DNA of 12,173 nt, taken from the NCBI GenBank assembly GCA_018268695.1, contig JAFDWD010001086.1, positions 1 through 12,173 of the forward strand, in the 5' to 3' direction. This DNA is from Actinomycetota bacterium. Lineage in GTDB: Bacteria > Actinomycetota > Thermoleophilia > Solirubrobacterales > 70-9. The translations under genes were made by a program, and so were the position numbers. Of the stretch, positions 1-6,942 are shown one piece after another. Positions within the stretch are counted from its first letter, which is position 1. Every line of letters starts with the position of its first letter. The notes beneath the pieces are model-generated. The model was not told the DNA's origin and searched no databases. It saw nothing but the letters and a program-made list of their open reading frames with translations.

Positions 1-1009
1 CCACCCCTGCCCGGCGGACCCTCGTCCGCACGGCGGCGTCCATGGTCAGCGCGCTGCCCGCCAGGGTGCGGCGGTCGTCGGCCAGCCGCACGGCACCGTC
101 GACGACGACCACCTCGAGCCGGCCGAGCAGTGCGCCCGCGCCCTCCGGCAGCCCCGCCGCGGCCGAGGCATCGGTGACCAACACCGGCGAGCGCGCCTCG
201 CCGAAGGCCATGCCGAGCATCAACGGGTGGACGTGGCGGCCGTCGGCGATCAGCTCGACCACCACTTCGGGATCGGTGAGGGCGACCGCGATCGGCCCCG
301 GCTGGCGATGTGACAGCGGCCGCATCGCGTTGAAGAGGTGGGTGAAGTGGCTCGCGCCGAGCTCGACCGCGTGCCGGGCGATCTCCTCGTCGGCTTCGGT
401 GTGGCCGATCGAGACGATCGTGCCGGCGGCGACGAGGCGGCGGATCAGATCGTCGGCGCCGGGCAGCTCGGGCGCCAGGGTGACGATGCGCAGGTGCCCC
501 GCCGCCGCTTCCAGCACCCGCTCGACCTCGGCCGGGTCGATCGCCCGGAGCGCCTCGGGGTCCTGGGCGCCCGCCCGTTCGGGCGACAGCCAGGGGCCCT
601 CGAGGTGGACGCCGAGCACCCGCGCGCCGCCATCGTCGCCGACCGCGGCGGCGATGCCGGCGACCGTCGCGAGGGTCCGCTCGGGCGAGTCGGAGACGGT
701 GGTGGGGAGGAGCGCGGTGGTGCCGTGACGGAGGTGGAAGGCGGCGACCCGGGCGACCGCGGCGCGGGCCTCCGCGGCAGTGTCGGCGTTCACCTGGACC
801 CCGTCGCCGCCGTGGACGTGGAGGTCGACGAAGCCGGGGACGCAGGTCGCCTCGGGAAGCTCGACCAGTCGCCCGTCGGACGACGGCGCGCCGTCGCCGA
901 GCGCCGTCACCCTGCCGTCGGCGATCGTCAGCCAGCCGGGCGCCAGCACCCGGTCGGGCGTCAGCAGGCGCCCGGCGGCGAGGGTCAGTGGCGGCCGGCC
1001 GGAGGTCAC
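1..1009 (-). CDS. nagA: N-acetylglucosamine-6-phosphate deacetylase, 3' end cut by window
   Basis: This enzyme removes the acetyl group from GlcNAc-6-phosphate to give GlcN-6-phosphate and acetate in the cytoplasm. About 336 residues are visible and the frame is open to position 1, so the C-terminus lies outside the window. The amidohydrolase landmarks appear in order: the metal-binding motif DLHVHGG at residues 62-68, HLEGP with the metal-ligand Glu at 135-139, GHT with His203, FTHLFNAM with His224, DGRHVHP at 256-262, and the catalytic Asp280 in LVTDASAAAG. LAGSALTMD follows near the edge. The GTG start at 1009-1007 overlaps the TGA of the upstream SIS gene as GTGA, which indicates translational coupling. 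Identification is by motif recognition and is very secure; only the C-terminal end is unknown. Confidence 0.95.
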   Translation of the reverse strand, partial: MTSGRPPLTLAAGRLLTPDRVLAPGWLTIADGRVTALGDGAPSSDGRLVELPEATCVPGFVDLHVHGGDGVQVNADTAAEARAAVARVAAFHLRHGTTALLPTTVSDSPERTLATVAGIAAAVGDDGGARVLGVHLEGPWLSPERAGAQDPEALRAIDPAEVERVLEAAAGHLRIVTLAPELPGADDLIRRLVAAGTIVSIGHTEADEEIARHAVELGASHFTHLFNAMRPLSHRQPGPIAVALTDPEVVVELIADGRHVHPLMLGMAFGEARSPVLVTDASAAAGLPEGAGALLGRLEVVVVDGAVRLADDRRTLAGSALTMDAAVRTRVRRAGV

Positions 1010-2034
1010 GTGGCGGTCACCTTGGTCAGCCCCGCCGGGCGGTCCGGGTCGCGGTCAAGCAGCCCGGCCAGGGCCGCCGCGACCTGCTGGCCGCGGACGA
1101 CGGCGAGCACCGGCGCGAGGATCTCCGGCGCGGCGGGCCAGCCGAGCGCGGCCTCGGGGTAGGGGCCGGCGAGGTGGACGGCGCAGCCGCGGTCCCGCAG
1201 CCGCGCGACCAGGTCGAGGACGTCGGCCTCGGTGGCGCCGGGGGTGGCGAGAGCGATCGCCGCGAGGCTTGGGTCGGCGATCGCGATCGGGCCGTGGCGG
1301 AAGTCGGCGGCGGAGTGCGCCGCCACCATCAGGCCGGTGATCTCCTCGATCTTCAGCGCGGTCTCGAGCGCCGCCCCGAGGAGCGGCCCGCGGGCCACGG
1401 TCAGGAGCCGCGGGGCGTCGAGCAACCGCGCGGCGACGGCCCGCGCCGGCTCCGGGTCGGCGAGGACCGCCGCGACCTGGTCGGGCAGCGCGGCGAGGGC
1501 GTCGGCCGCGGCCGGCGGCCGGCCGAGGGCCTCCGCCAGCAGGGTGAGCGCGAGCAGCTCCGTCGTCACCGTCTTGGTCGCCGGCACCGCCAGCTCGGTG
1601 CCGCAGGCCAGGTCGATCGTCACGTCGGCGACTGCGGCGAGTGGGCTGGCGGGGTCGTTGGTGATCGCCAGGCCGACCGCGCCGCCGGCCCGCGCCCGTT
1701 CGAGGTAGTTGACGATCTCCGGCGTGTGGCCCGACTGGCTGAGGGCGACGACGAGGAAGCCGCCGAAGTCGATCGCCGCGCCGTAGCGGGACACCAGGCT
1801 GGGGGTGCCGAGCGCGGTCGGCCGCCCGCTCGACAGCTCCAGGGCATAGCGGCCGGCGGCGGCGGCGTGGTCTGAGGAGCCGCGGGCGACGAGGACGATC
1901 CCGACCGGGGGACGGGGGAGGGCGGCGCGTACCGCGGCCCGGATCTCGGCCCGCCGGGCGAGCAGCCCGGTGAGGGCCGCCGGCTGCTCGGCCATCTCGG
2001 TCGCCATCTGCGAGACCCCGCCCTGCTCTTCCAT
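1006..2034 (-). CDS. Double-SIS-domain sugar-phosphate isomerase/deaminase (NagB-II/AgaS-like)
   Basis: A 342-residue protein with two SIS (sugar isomerase) folds and no glutaminase domain, so it is not a full GlmS. The visible landmarks are VARGSSDHA near residues 49-57 (sugar-phosphate loop), ALSQSGHTPE near 97-106 (the SxSG phosphate-binding motif), ELAVPATKTVTTE, then ETALKIEEITG, a FRHGP motif, and a C-terminal DPDRPAGLTKVT. That ending is typical of the GlmS isomerase domain and of NagB-II-type deaminases. Next to NagA, the likely reaction is GlcN-6-P to fructose-6-P plus ammonia, replacing classical NagB. I chose ATG 2034 because AAGGAGG lies 5 bases upstream; the frame can extend to TTG 2070 but that would run up to the operator. 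The stop overlaps the nagA start. The exact substrate (GlcN-6-P versus another amino-sugar phosphate) is inference. Confidence 0.9.
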   Translation of the reverse strand: MEEQGGVSQMATEMAEQPAALTGLLARRAEIRAAVRAALPRPPVGIVLVARGSSDHAAAAGRYALELSSGRPTALGTPSLVSRYGAAIDFGGFLVVALSQSGHTPEIVNYLERARAGGAVGLAITNDPASPLAAVADVTIDLACGTELAVPATKTVTTELLALTLLAEALGRPPAAADALAALPDQVAAVLADPEPARAVAARLLDAPRLLTVARGPLLGAALETALKIEEITGLMVAAHSAADFRHGPIAIADPSLAAIALATPGATEADVLDLVARLRDRGCAVHLAGPYPEAALGWPAAPEILAPVLAVVRGQQVAAALAGLLDRDPDRPAGLTKVTAT

Positions 2035-2073
2035 CCAACCCTCCTTCGCCGGTCTCCCGGCCGAGTTCAAAAT

Positions 2074-2085
2074 TGGACTAGACCA
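2074..2085 (-). promoter_or_regulatory. dre-like GntR operator upstream of the SIS-nagA genes
   Basis: Read on the minus strand this is TGGTCTAGTCCA, followed by ATTTT. It matches the dre core bound by DasR/NagR-type GntR regulators (consensus near TGGTCTAGACCA, from memory), with one half-site change. It lies 40 bases upstream of the isomerase ATG and just after the gntR stop codon. I did not find a convincing -35/-10 pair here, so it could act on a promoter within the 3' end of gntR or on readthrough transcription. Confidence 0.8.
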
Positions 2086-2112
2086 TATGCGAAGGCGACC
2101 GTCGAGGGAAGA

Positions 2113-2919
2113 TCAGTCGGGTCGACGGAGGCGGGCGACCAGCTTGTAGCGGTCTCCGCGGTAGACCGACCGGACCCACTCGACGGGCGACTCGTCCTGG
2201 TCGAAGCTGTGGCGCGAGAGGAGCAGCAGGGGCATGCCGACCTCGGTGCCGAGGAGGTCGGCCTCGCGCGGGTCGGCGGTGGCCGTCTCGATCGTCTCCT
2301 CGGCGTTCGACAGGGTGACGCCGTACTCCTCGGCGAGCAGCTCGTACAGCGACGAGCGTCCGGCCAGCAGGCGGGCCAGTCCCGGAAACCGTTTGTCGGC
2401 CAGGTGGGTGGCCTCGAGCGCCATCGGCTCGCCGTTCGCCATCCGCAGCCGTTCGATCCGCACCACGCGCATCCCCCGGCGGATCTCCAGCCGCTCGGCG
2501 AGGCGGGCATCGGCACGCAGCGTGTCGACGTCGACCAGGCGGGAGCTCGGCTCGAGCCCCTGCGCGCGCATGTCCTCGGTGTGCGAGGTCAGCTGCAGGA
2601 GCTGGGAGACCTTCGGCTGGGCGATGAACGTGCCGCGGCCCTGGTGGCGTTCCAGCCGCCCCTCGGCGACCAGCTCCTGAAGGGCCTGGCGGACCGTGGT
2701 GCGCGAGGTGGAGAAATCTTCGGCGAGGGTCCGCTCGGGCGGGATCGCGGCGCCGGGGGGGAGGGTCCGCATCAGCTCGTCGACCAGCGCGCGCTTCAGC
2801 TGGAAGTACTTCGGCCCACGCGGTTCCGACCTTCCCTTCGCGTCGCCGTCTCTTTCCGCGGTCACCCCCACCGTAGGTCGCATCATCGCACGCCCGTTCG
2901 GCCGTCGTCGATTTGACAC
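2113..2919 (-). CDS. GntR-family transcriptional regulator with UTRA domain (NagR/DasR-like)
   Basis: This is a 268-residue one-component repressor. An N-terminal winged helix spans about residues 36-102 (PKYFQLK, then [26 protein letters not shown] and [10 protein letters not shown]). A UTRA ligand-binding domain follows, beginning with the [18 protein letters not shown] segment characteristic of the NagR/DasR/YvoA group. Members of that group sense GlcN-6-P or GlcNAc-6-P and control amino-sugar uptake and breakdown. The neighbours (SIS isomerase, nagA) and three dre-like sites nearby agree with this. The start is uncertain: GTG 2919 gives the longest form, but ATG 2886 or 2883 or an internal GTG would still keep the whole DNA-binding domain, and no strong ribosome site decides. 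An operator 38 bases upstream suggests autoregulation. Confidence 0.93.
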   Translation of the reverse strand: MSNRRRPNGRAMMRPTVGVTAERDGDAKGRSEPRGPKYFQLKRALVDELMRTLPPGAAIPPERTLAEDFSTSRTTVRQALQELVAEGRLERHQGRGTFIAQPKVSQLLQLTSHTEDMRAQGLEPSSRLVDVDTLRADARLAERLEIRRGMRVVRIERLRMANGEPMALEATHLADKRFPGLARLLAGRSSLYELLAEEYGVTLSNAEETIETATADPREADLLGTEVGMPLLLLSRHSFDQDESPVEWVRSVYRGDRYKLVARLRRPD

Positions 2920-2942
2920 CCGCGTCGCCGGCTGCGACTCTT
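2913..2942 (+). promoter_or_regulatory. Candidate promoter for the small ORF/SDR unit
   Basis: A perfect TTGACA (2913-2918) is followed after 17-18 bases by a weak -10 (GACTCT or ACTCTT, 2936-2942), just upstream of the operator at 2957. The arrangement resembles the one before the binding-protein gene (TTGACA, weak -10, then operator), which is the main support. The hexamer overlaps the most distal possible start codon of the divergent gntR. Confidence 0.4.
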
Positions 2943-2956
2943 GCGCCCGTGACTAT

Positions 2957-2968
2957 TGGTCTAGTCCA
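2957..2968 (+). promoter_or_regulatory. dre-like GntR operator in the gntR/SDR divergent region
   Basis: TGGTCTAGTCCA on the plus strand, followed by ATTTT, has the same core as the sites at 2074-2085 (minus strand) and 3990-4001. It lies between gntR (minus) and the small ORF/SDR genes (plus), so one site could repress both directions and make gntR autoregulated. Confidence 0.8.
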
Positions 2969-3005
2969 ATTTTCGAAAGGCGCGAGCAGATGAGCGAAGA
3001 CGTCG

Positions 3006-3197
3006 ATGAGCCTCGTCGGGGCGCACATCGCGGGCATCCCGGTGGAGGAGACGCTGATGAGCTTCGGCCCGGTCCTGCTGATGGTCCTGGGCGCGGCGGC
3101 GGCGTCGACGGCGACCCGGTGGCGACGGGCCCGGACGCGGTTGCGGGCGCTGCGCGGAGCGGTGGGGAGGATCCGCAGGCGCCCAGGGTCTGGCTGA
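3006..3197 (+). CDS. Small hypothetical membrane protein (63 aa)
   Basis: A 63-residue ORF begins MSLVGAHIAGIPVEETL, continues with one hydrophobic segment at about residues 19-36 (MSFGPVLLMVLGAAAA) and ends in an Arg-rich cytoplasmic-type tail. Its codons have the very high third-position GC expected of this genome over most of the length, whereas the overlapping SDR frame does not until about position 3100. This is the main reason to believe it is translated. The AGIPVEE motif followed by a single membrane span reminds me of small uncharacterised actinobacterial proteins, but I cannot confirm that here. No strong ribosome site is next to the ATG; AAAGG at 2976-2980 is rather far. It overlaps the SDR start region. 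No function is assigned. Confidence 0.55.
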   Translation: MSLVGAHIAGIPVEETLMSFGPVLLMVLGAAAASTATRWRRARTRLRALRGAVGRIRRRPGSG

Positions 3198-3973
3198 TCA
3201 CCGGTGCCTCGCGGGGCATCGGTCGGGCGCTGGTCGACCGTCTGCTGCGACGTGGGGACGCGATCGTCGCGGGTTACCGCGAGGTGGGGCCGGTCGCGCC
3301 GAAGCGCGGCTTCGTCCCGGTCCGCCTCGACGTGACCGACCCGGGCGACTGCGCGGCCGCGGTGGCGACGGCCGTCGATACCTTCGGACGTCTCGACGTC
3401 GTCGCCAACGTCGCCGGGGTGGGTCTGGTCGGCGCGATCGAGGAGACCACGGCCGAGCAGGCGCGGGCCCTCTTCGAGGTCAACTTCTGGGGCGTCGCCA
3501 ACGTGCTGGCGGCGGCGCTGCCGGTGCTGCGCGGGCAGCGCGCGGGCCACGTCGTCCAGGTCTCCTCGCTGAGCGGTCGCATCGCCGCCCCGGGGGTCGG
3601 CTACTACGCGGCGAGCAAGTTCGCGCTCGAGGGGCTCTCCGAGTCCCTTCACGCCGAGCTCGCGCCGCTCGGCGTGAACCTGACGATCGTCGAGCCCGGC
3701 GGGGTTCGCACCGACTGGGCCGGCTCCTCGCTCTGGTCGGCGCCGGTCGAGCTCGACGACTACGACGAGACCGCCGGCGCGACCCGTCGCCTCCTGGCCG
3801 CCGTCGACGGGGGCCAGCCGACCCTGCCGGAGGAGGTCGCCGCGGCGATCGTCGATCTGGTCGAGGCCCCGGCGCCGCCCCGGCGCGCCGCCGTCACCCC
3901 CGACGCGGTCGAGCGCATCGCCTCCTACCTCGACCACGAGCGATCCCTCTTGACACCGTCGCGAAAGCCGTAG
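3119..3973 (+). CDS. Short-chain dehydrogenase/reductase (SDR family)
   Basis: This is a classical NAD(P)-dependent SDR of about 284 residues if GTG 3119 is used. Landmarks are the nucleotide loop TGASRGIG at 28-35, an acidic/adenine-site LDVTD at 70-74, NVAG at 97-100, VSSLSG with catalytic Ser150, and YYAASK with Tyr163 and Lys167. PGGVRTDW follows, as in many alcohol/ketoacyl reductases. The substrate cannot be told. The start is ambiguous: ATG 2990 with AAAGG upstream is in frame and gives 327 residues. However, the first 40 or so codons of that form look non-coding (poor third-position GC, Gly/Asp/Arg-rich) and run through the small ORF at 3006-3197. I therefore prefer the internal GTG or a nearby start. 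The gene follows a dre-like operator and may belong to the GntR regulon. Confidence 0.85.
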   Translation: MATGPDAVAGAARSGGEDPQAPRVWLITGASRGIGRALVDRLLRRGDAIVAGYREVGPVAPKRGFVPVRLDVTDPGDCAAAVATAVDTFGRLDVVANVAGVGLVGAIEETTAEQARALFEVNFWGVANVLAAALPVLRGQRAGHVVQVSSLSGRIAAPGVGYYAASKFALEGLSESLHAELAPLGVNLTIVEPGGVRTDWAGSSLWSAPVELDDYDETAGATRRLLAAVDGGQPTLPEEVAAAIVDLVEAPAPPRRAAVTPDAVERIASYLDHERSLLTPSRKP

Positions 3974-3979
3974 TAGCTT
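3950..3979 (+). promoter_or_regulatory. Candidate promoter of the ABC importer operon
   Basis: TTGACA (3950-3955), an 18-base spacer and TAGCTT (3974-3979) form a plausible housekeeping promoter that overlaps the last codons of the SDR gene. The predicted transcription start would fall close to the operator at 3990-4001, so regulator binding would block initiation. Confidence 0.55.
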
Positions 3980-3989
3980 CCCTCGAAAT

Positions 3990-4001
3990 TGGTCTAGTCC
4001 A
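3990..4001 (+). promoter_or_regulatory. dre-like GntR operator upstream of the ABC importer operon
   Basis: TGGTCTAGTCCA followed by TTTT is the third copy of the same core in this window and is identical in orientation relative to the downstream gene. It lies 40 bases before the binding-protein ATG, the same distance as the minus-strand copy has to the isomerase ATG. This supports control of the importer by the NagR/DasR-like protein encoded at 2113-2919. Confidence 0.82.
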
Positions 4002-4041
4002 TTTTCAAGGGCCACCCGACCACCCCGATCACCGGAGAACC

Positions 4042-5166
4042 ATGCACTCGAAACGCGTTTCCGTCCTTGCCGCGTCGCTACTGGTGGCCCTTGCCGCCGT
4101 CCTCCTTTCCGCCTGCGGAGGAGGTGGCTCCAGCAGCTCCGCGTCGAGCCAGACCCCCGGCAATTCCACCGTCACCAAGACCGAAGGGCCCAACGGCGAA
4201 AAGCCGGTGATGGTCTCGACCCTCAGCCTCAGCCCCGAACAGGAAGAAAAGCTGAAGGAAGGGCACTACAAGGCGGCCATGGTCTGGTCCGCGAACGCTC
4301 CATTCACCGAAGCCGTGCAGGCCGGGGTGAAGGAAGAGCTGGACGAGCTCGGGGTCGAAATCACCTCGGTCAGCCACGCCGAATTCAACACCGCCAAAGA
4401 GGCCTCCAACCTGAAGGCGGCGCTGGCGACCAACCCGGACATCGTGATCAGCGCGCCGGTCGATCCGGCCACCGCGGCGAACATGTACGACGAAGCGCGC
4501 CAGGCGGGAGCCGAACTCGTCTTCCTCTCGACCGTGCCGGAAGGCTACGAACCGGGCAAGCAGTACGTCGGGATCGTCACCGACGACCTCTACACGATGG
4601 GCGCCAAGGCGGCCGAAGCCCTCGCCGAAAGCCTGAACGAAGAAGGCGAAGTGGGAATGATCACCTACGACATCCCCTACTACGTCACCAATCAGCGTGA
4701 CGCCGCGTTCGCCAGCACGATCCGCGAAAAGTACCCAAAGATGAAGGTGGTGGTCGAAAAGGGATTCACCGACCCGACCAAAGTCCAGGAAGTCGCCCAG
4801 GGCATGATCGCCCAGCACCCGAACCTGGCCGGCATCTACGCCAGTTGGGCGGAACCGGCGGAACAGGTGCTGGCGGCGTTGCGCGCGGCGAACAACTCGA
4901 GCACCAAAGTCGTCACCCTCGACCTCAACGACACGATCGCCACCGACATGGTCAAGGAAGGCCAGGTCGTCGCGGTGATCGCCGACAAGGCGTTCGAAAT
5001 CGGCACCGGCCTCGCCAAGGTGGCCGCCTACTCGCTGGTCGGCAAACCGGCCCCGGAGTTCTCGGTCGTCGGGTCGATCACGGTGACCCCGGAAAACGTC
5101 GAACAGGCCTACGAAGAATCGCTCCACACGAGCGCGCCTTCCTCGGTCGTCGAAGCGCTCAAGTAG
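4042..5166 (+). CDS. Sugar ABC transporter substrate-binding lipoprotein (RbsB-like)
   Basis: A 374-residue extracytoplasmic binding protein. Residues 1-25 are a lipoprotein signal with lipobox LSAC (Cys25), followed by a Gly/Ser-rich linker (26-50). The mature part is a type-1 periplasmic binding fold of the ribose/galactose-binding group: KAAMVWSANAPFTEAVQAG, NPDIVISAPVDP, YVGIVTDDLYTMGAKAAE and GIYASWAEPAEQVLAAL segments. GGAG lies 4 bases before the ATG. It heads an operon with the permease (gap 7 bases), the ATPase and two hydrolases. The ligand is not readable from sequence; the regulon suggests an amino sugar or a muropeptide sugar. Glu is coded about 31 times by GAA and 4 times by GAG, the reverse of most neighbours, which is consistent with high expression. 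Confidence 0.93.
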   Translation: MHSKRVSVLAASLLVALAAVLLSACGGGGSSSSASSQTPGNSTVTKTEGPNGEKPVMVSTLSLSPEQEEKLKEGHYKAAMVWSANAPFTEAVQAGVKEELDELGVEITSVSHAEFNTAKEASNLKAALATNPDIVISAPVDPATAANMYDEARQAGAELVFLSTVPEGYEPGKQYVGIVTDDLYTMGAKAAEALAESLNEEGEVGMITYDIPYYVTNQRDAAFASTIREKYPKMKVVVEKGFTDPTKVQEVAQGMIAQHPNLAGIYASWAEPAEQVLAALRAANNSSTKVVTLDLNDTIATDMVKEGQVVAVIADKAFEIGTGLAKVAAYSLVGKPAPEFSVVGSITVTPENVEQAYEESLHTSAPSSVVEALK

Positions 5167-5173
5167 CGGTCCG

Positions 5174-6202
5174 ATGCAGGCCGATCCGACTTCCTCCCCC
5201 TTGGCCGGTCACAGCCCCCAGGTCGCGGCCGGCCTGGGGGAGCCGGATCCCTCGTGGCGTCGGCGCCTGAGCGGCGTCGACGCCGGTCGCTACGCGGTCT
5301 ACCTCGGCTTCGTCGCGATCTTCATCGTCTTCAGCATCACCCTCAGCGAAGATGGCTTCACCAGCGGTCGCAACCTCCTGAACATCCTCGAAGCGACGGC
5401 GCCGATCACGGTCATGGCGGTCGCCACGGCCTTCGTGCTCGGCGCCGGCGAGGTGGACTTCTCCCTCGGCGCGGTGGTCGCCCTGTCGAGCCTGGTCGCG
5501 GCGCTCGTCCTACGAGAAACCGACGTCGCCGTGCTCGGCGCCCTCGCGGGCCTCGGCACCGGCGCGGCGATCGGCCTCCTGAACGGCTCGATGACCACCT
5601 TGCTGCGGTTGACGTCGTTCCTGGTCACGCTGGGGACGATGGGCCTGGTCACCGGCCTCGCCCAGCGGATCACGAATCTCGAATCCGTCCCCTCGGTGAA
5701 CGAAACCTTCAACGACGTCTTCGGCTCGGGCGAAGTGCTCGGCGTCTCGACCTTGATCCTCTGGTCGCTCGCCGCCGTCGCCCTCGGCCACTATGTGCTC
5801 CGCCATCGGCGGACCGGGGCGCACGTCCTCGCCAGTGGCGACAACGCGGCGGCGGCGCAGGTCTCCGGGGTCCGGGTCCGGCGGGTGCGGATCGGCGTCC
5901 TCGTCGCCAGTGGGATCGCCGCGGCCTTCGCCGGGCTGATGTACACGGCAAACCTGCACGGAGCCACCTACTCGCTCGGCTCGACCGATCTGCTGACCGT
6001 CGTCGCCGCGGTCGTGATCGGCGGCACCCGCCTGCTCGGCGGCCGCAGCACGGTGATCGGCGCCCTGGTCGGCTCGCTGCTCCTCGGGGTCGTCAACAAC
6101 GGGCTGATCCTCTCCGGCTTCTCCACCTCCGAACAGCAGATCGCCCAGGGCGTGATCATCCTGGTCGCCGTCGCCTTGACCCTGCGGGAGCCCGCCCGAT
6201 GA
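5174..6202 (+). CDS. Sugar ABC transporter permease (RbsC-like)
   Basis: A 342-residue multi-span membrane protein of the branched-chain/ribose permease type. A hydrophilic N-terminus of about 38 residues is followed by YAVYLGFVAIFIVFSITL as the first span. Family landmarks are GAGEVDFSLGAVVALSS (counterpart of the GGIDLSVG motif), LTSFLVTLGTMG, the cytoplasmic loop RTGAHVLASGDNAAAAQVSG that contacts the ATPase, and VVIGGTRLLGGRSTVIGALV near the end. Only one permease gene is present, so it probably works as a homodimer with the ATPase at 6199. The start is 7 bases after the binding-protein stop and no strong ribosome site is visible. The stop overlaps the ATPase start as ATGA. Confidence 0.93.
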   Translation: MQADPTSSPLAGHSPQVAAGLGEPDPSWRRRLSGVDAGRYAVYLGFVAIFIVFSITLSEDGFTSGRNLLNILEATAPITVMAVATAFVLGAGEVDFSLGAVVALSSLVAALVLRETDVAVLGALAGLGTGAAIGLLNGSMTTLLRLTSFLVTLGTMGLVTGLAQRITNLESVPSVNETFNDVFGSGEVLGVSTLILWSLAAVALGHYVLRHRRTGAHVLASGDNAAAAQVSGVRVRRVRIGVLVASGIAAAFAGLMYTANLHGATYSLGSTDLLTVVAAVVIGGTRLLGGRSTVIGALVGSLLLGVVNNGLILSGFSTSEQQIAQGVIILVAVALTLREPAR

Positions 6203-6942
6203 CGGCCCTTCGACTGGAGCGGCTGCGCAAGGAGTTCGGCGGCGTTGTCGCGCTCGGGGGTATCGACCTCGAGGTCGACCGCGGCGAAATCGTCGCCGTG
6301 GTCGGCGACAACGGCGCCGGCAAGTCGACCCTGATCAAGATGATCTCGGGCGTCCACCGGCCGAGCGACGGGGTCATATATGTGGACGGCGCGCCGCAGC
6401 GCTTCCACGATCCGATCGCCGCGCGGGCGGCCGGGATCGAGGTCGTCTACCAGGACCTGGCGCTGGTCGATCACCAGCCGGTCTACATGAACCTCTTCCT
6501 CGGACGGGAGCTGACGACGCGGTTCGGCCGTCTCGACCGCCGGCGGATGGCACGGGAGACCCAGCAGTTGGTCGACGACCTCGACGTCCGGATCCCCTCG
6601 CCGAACGTCCGTATCAGCGCGTTGTCGGGCGGGCAGCGCCAGGGGATCGCGATCAGCCGCGCCACCCACTGGGCGCAGTCGCTGGTGCTGCTCGACGAGC
6701 CGACCGCGGCGCTCGGGGTCGCCGAGACGGCCAAGGTCGAGGAGGTGATCGCCCGCCTGCGCAGCCGCGGCCTGGCGATCCTGATCGTCAGCCACAACCT
6801 CGACCAGGTCTTCCGGCTGGCCGACCGGATCGTCGTCCTGCGCCGCGGCGTCCACGTCGCCACCTGCGAGTGCACCCAGGTCGACCGCAATGATGTGGTC
6901 GCGATGATCACCGGCCTGACCTCCGAGCTGCCTTCGAGATGA
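6199..6942 (+). CDS. Sugar ABC transporter ATP-binding protein, single ABC domain
   Basis: A 247-residue ATPase of a sugar importer. Walker A is GDNGAGKST (36-44), the Q-loop is VYQDLAL (83-89), the signature is LSGGQRQ (142-148), Walker B is LVLLDEPTAAL (162-172) and the switch His199 lies in VSHN. It has one ABC domain, unlike the duplicated RbsA/MglA proteins of about 500 residues, and so resembles FrcA-type half ATPases. ATG 6199 is chosen because it forms an ATGA overlap with the permease stop and places Walker A at the usual distance; the frame is open further upstream only as a shadow within the permease gene. Its own stop overlaps the next gene as ATGA. Confidence 0.95.
   Translation: MTALRLERLRKEFGGVVALGGIDLEVDRGEIVAVVGDNGAGKSTLIKMISGVHRPSDGVIYVDGAPQRFHDPIAARAAGIEVVYQDLALVDHQPVYMNLFLGRELTTRFGRLDRRRMARETQQLVDDLDVRIPSPNVRISALSGGQRQGIAISRATHWAQSLVLLDEPTAALGVAETAKVEEVIARLRSRGLAILIVSHNLDQVFRLADRIVVLRRGVHVATCECTQVDRNDVVAMITGLTSELPSR

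Noticed and set aside
2078..4015. 645-residue open frame on the minus strand across gntR and the SDR region
   Set aside because: It lies antisense to the clearly motif-bearing SDR and in a different frame from the GntR protein; it is Arg/Gly/Asp-rich, as expected of GC-rich shadow frames.
4078..5127. 349-residue minus-strand frame opposite the binding-protein gene
   Set aside because: The composition (many Gly, Asp, Arg, Phe, Val) is what the reverse complement of the GAA/GCC-rich coding strand gives, with no recognisable motif.
5254..6198. In-frame upstream extension of the ABC ATPase (562-residue form)
   Set aside because: The extension runs out of frame through the permease and is Arg-rich noise; ATG 6199 gives a normal ABC domain and an ATGA overlap.
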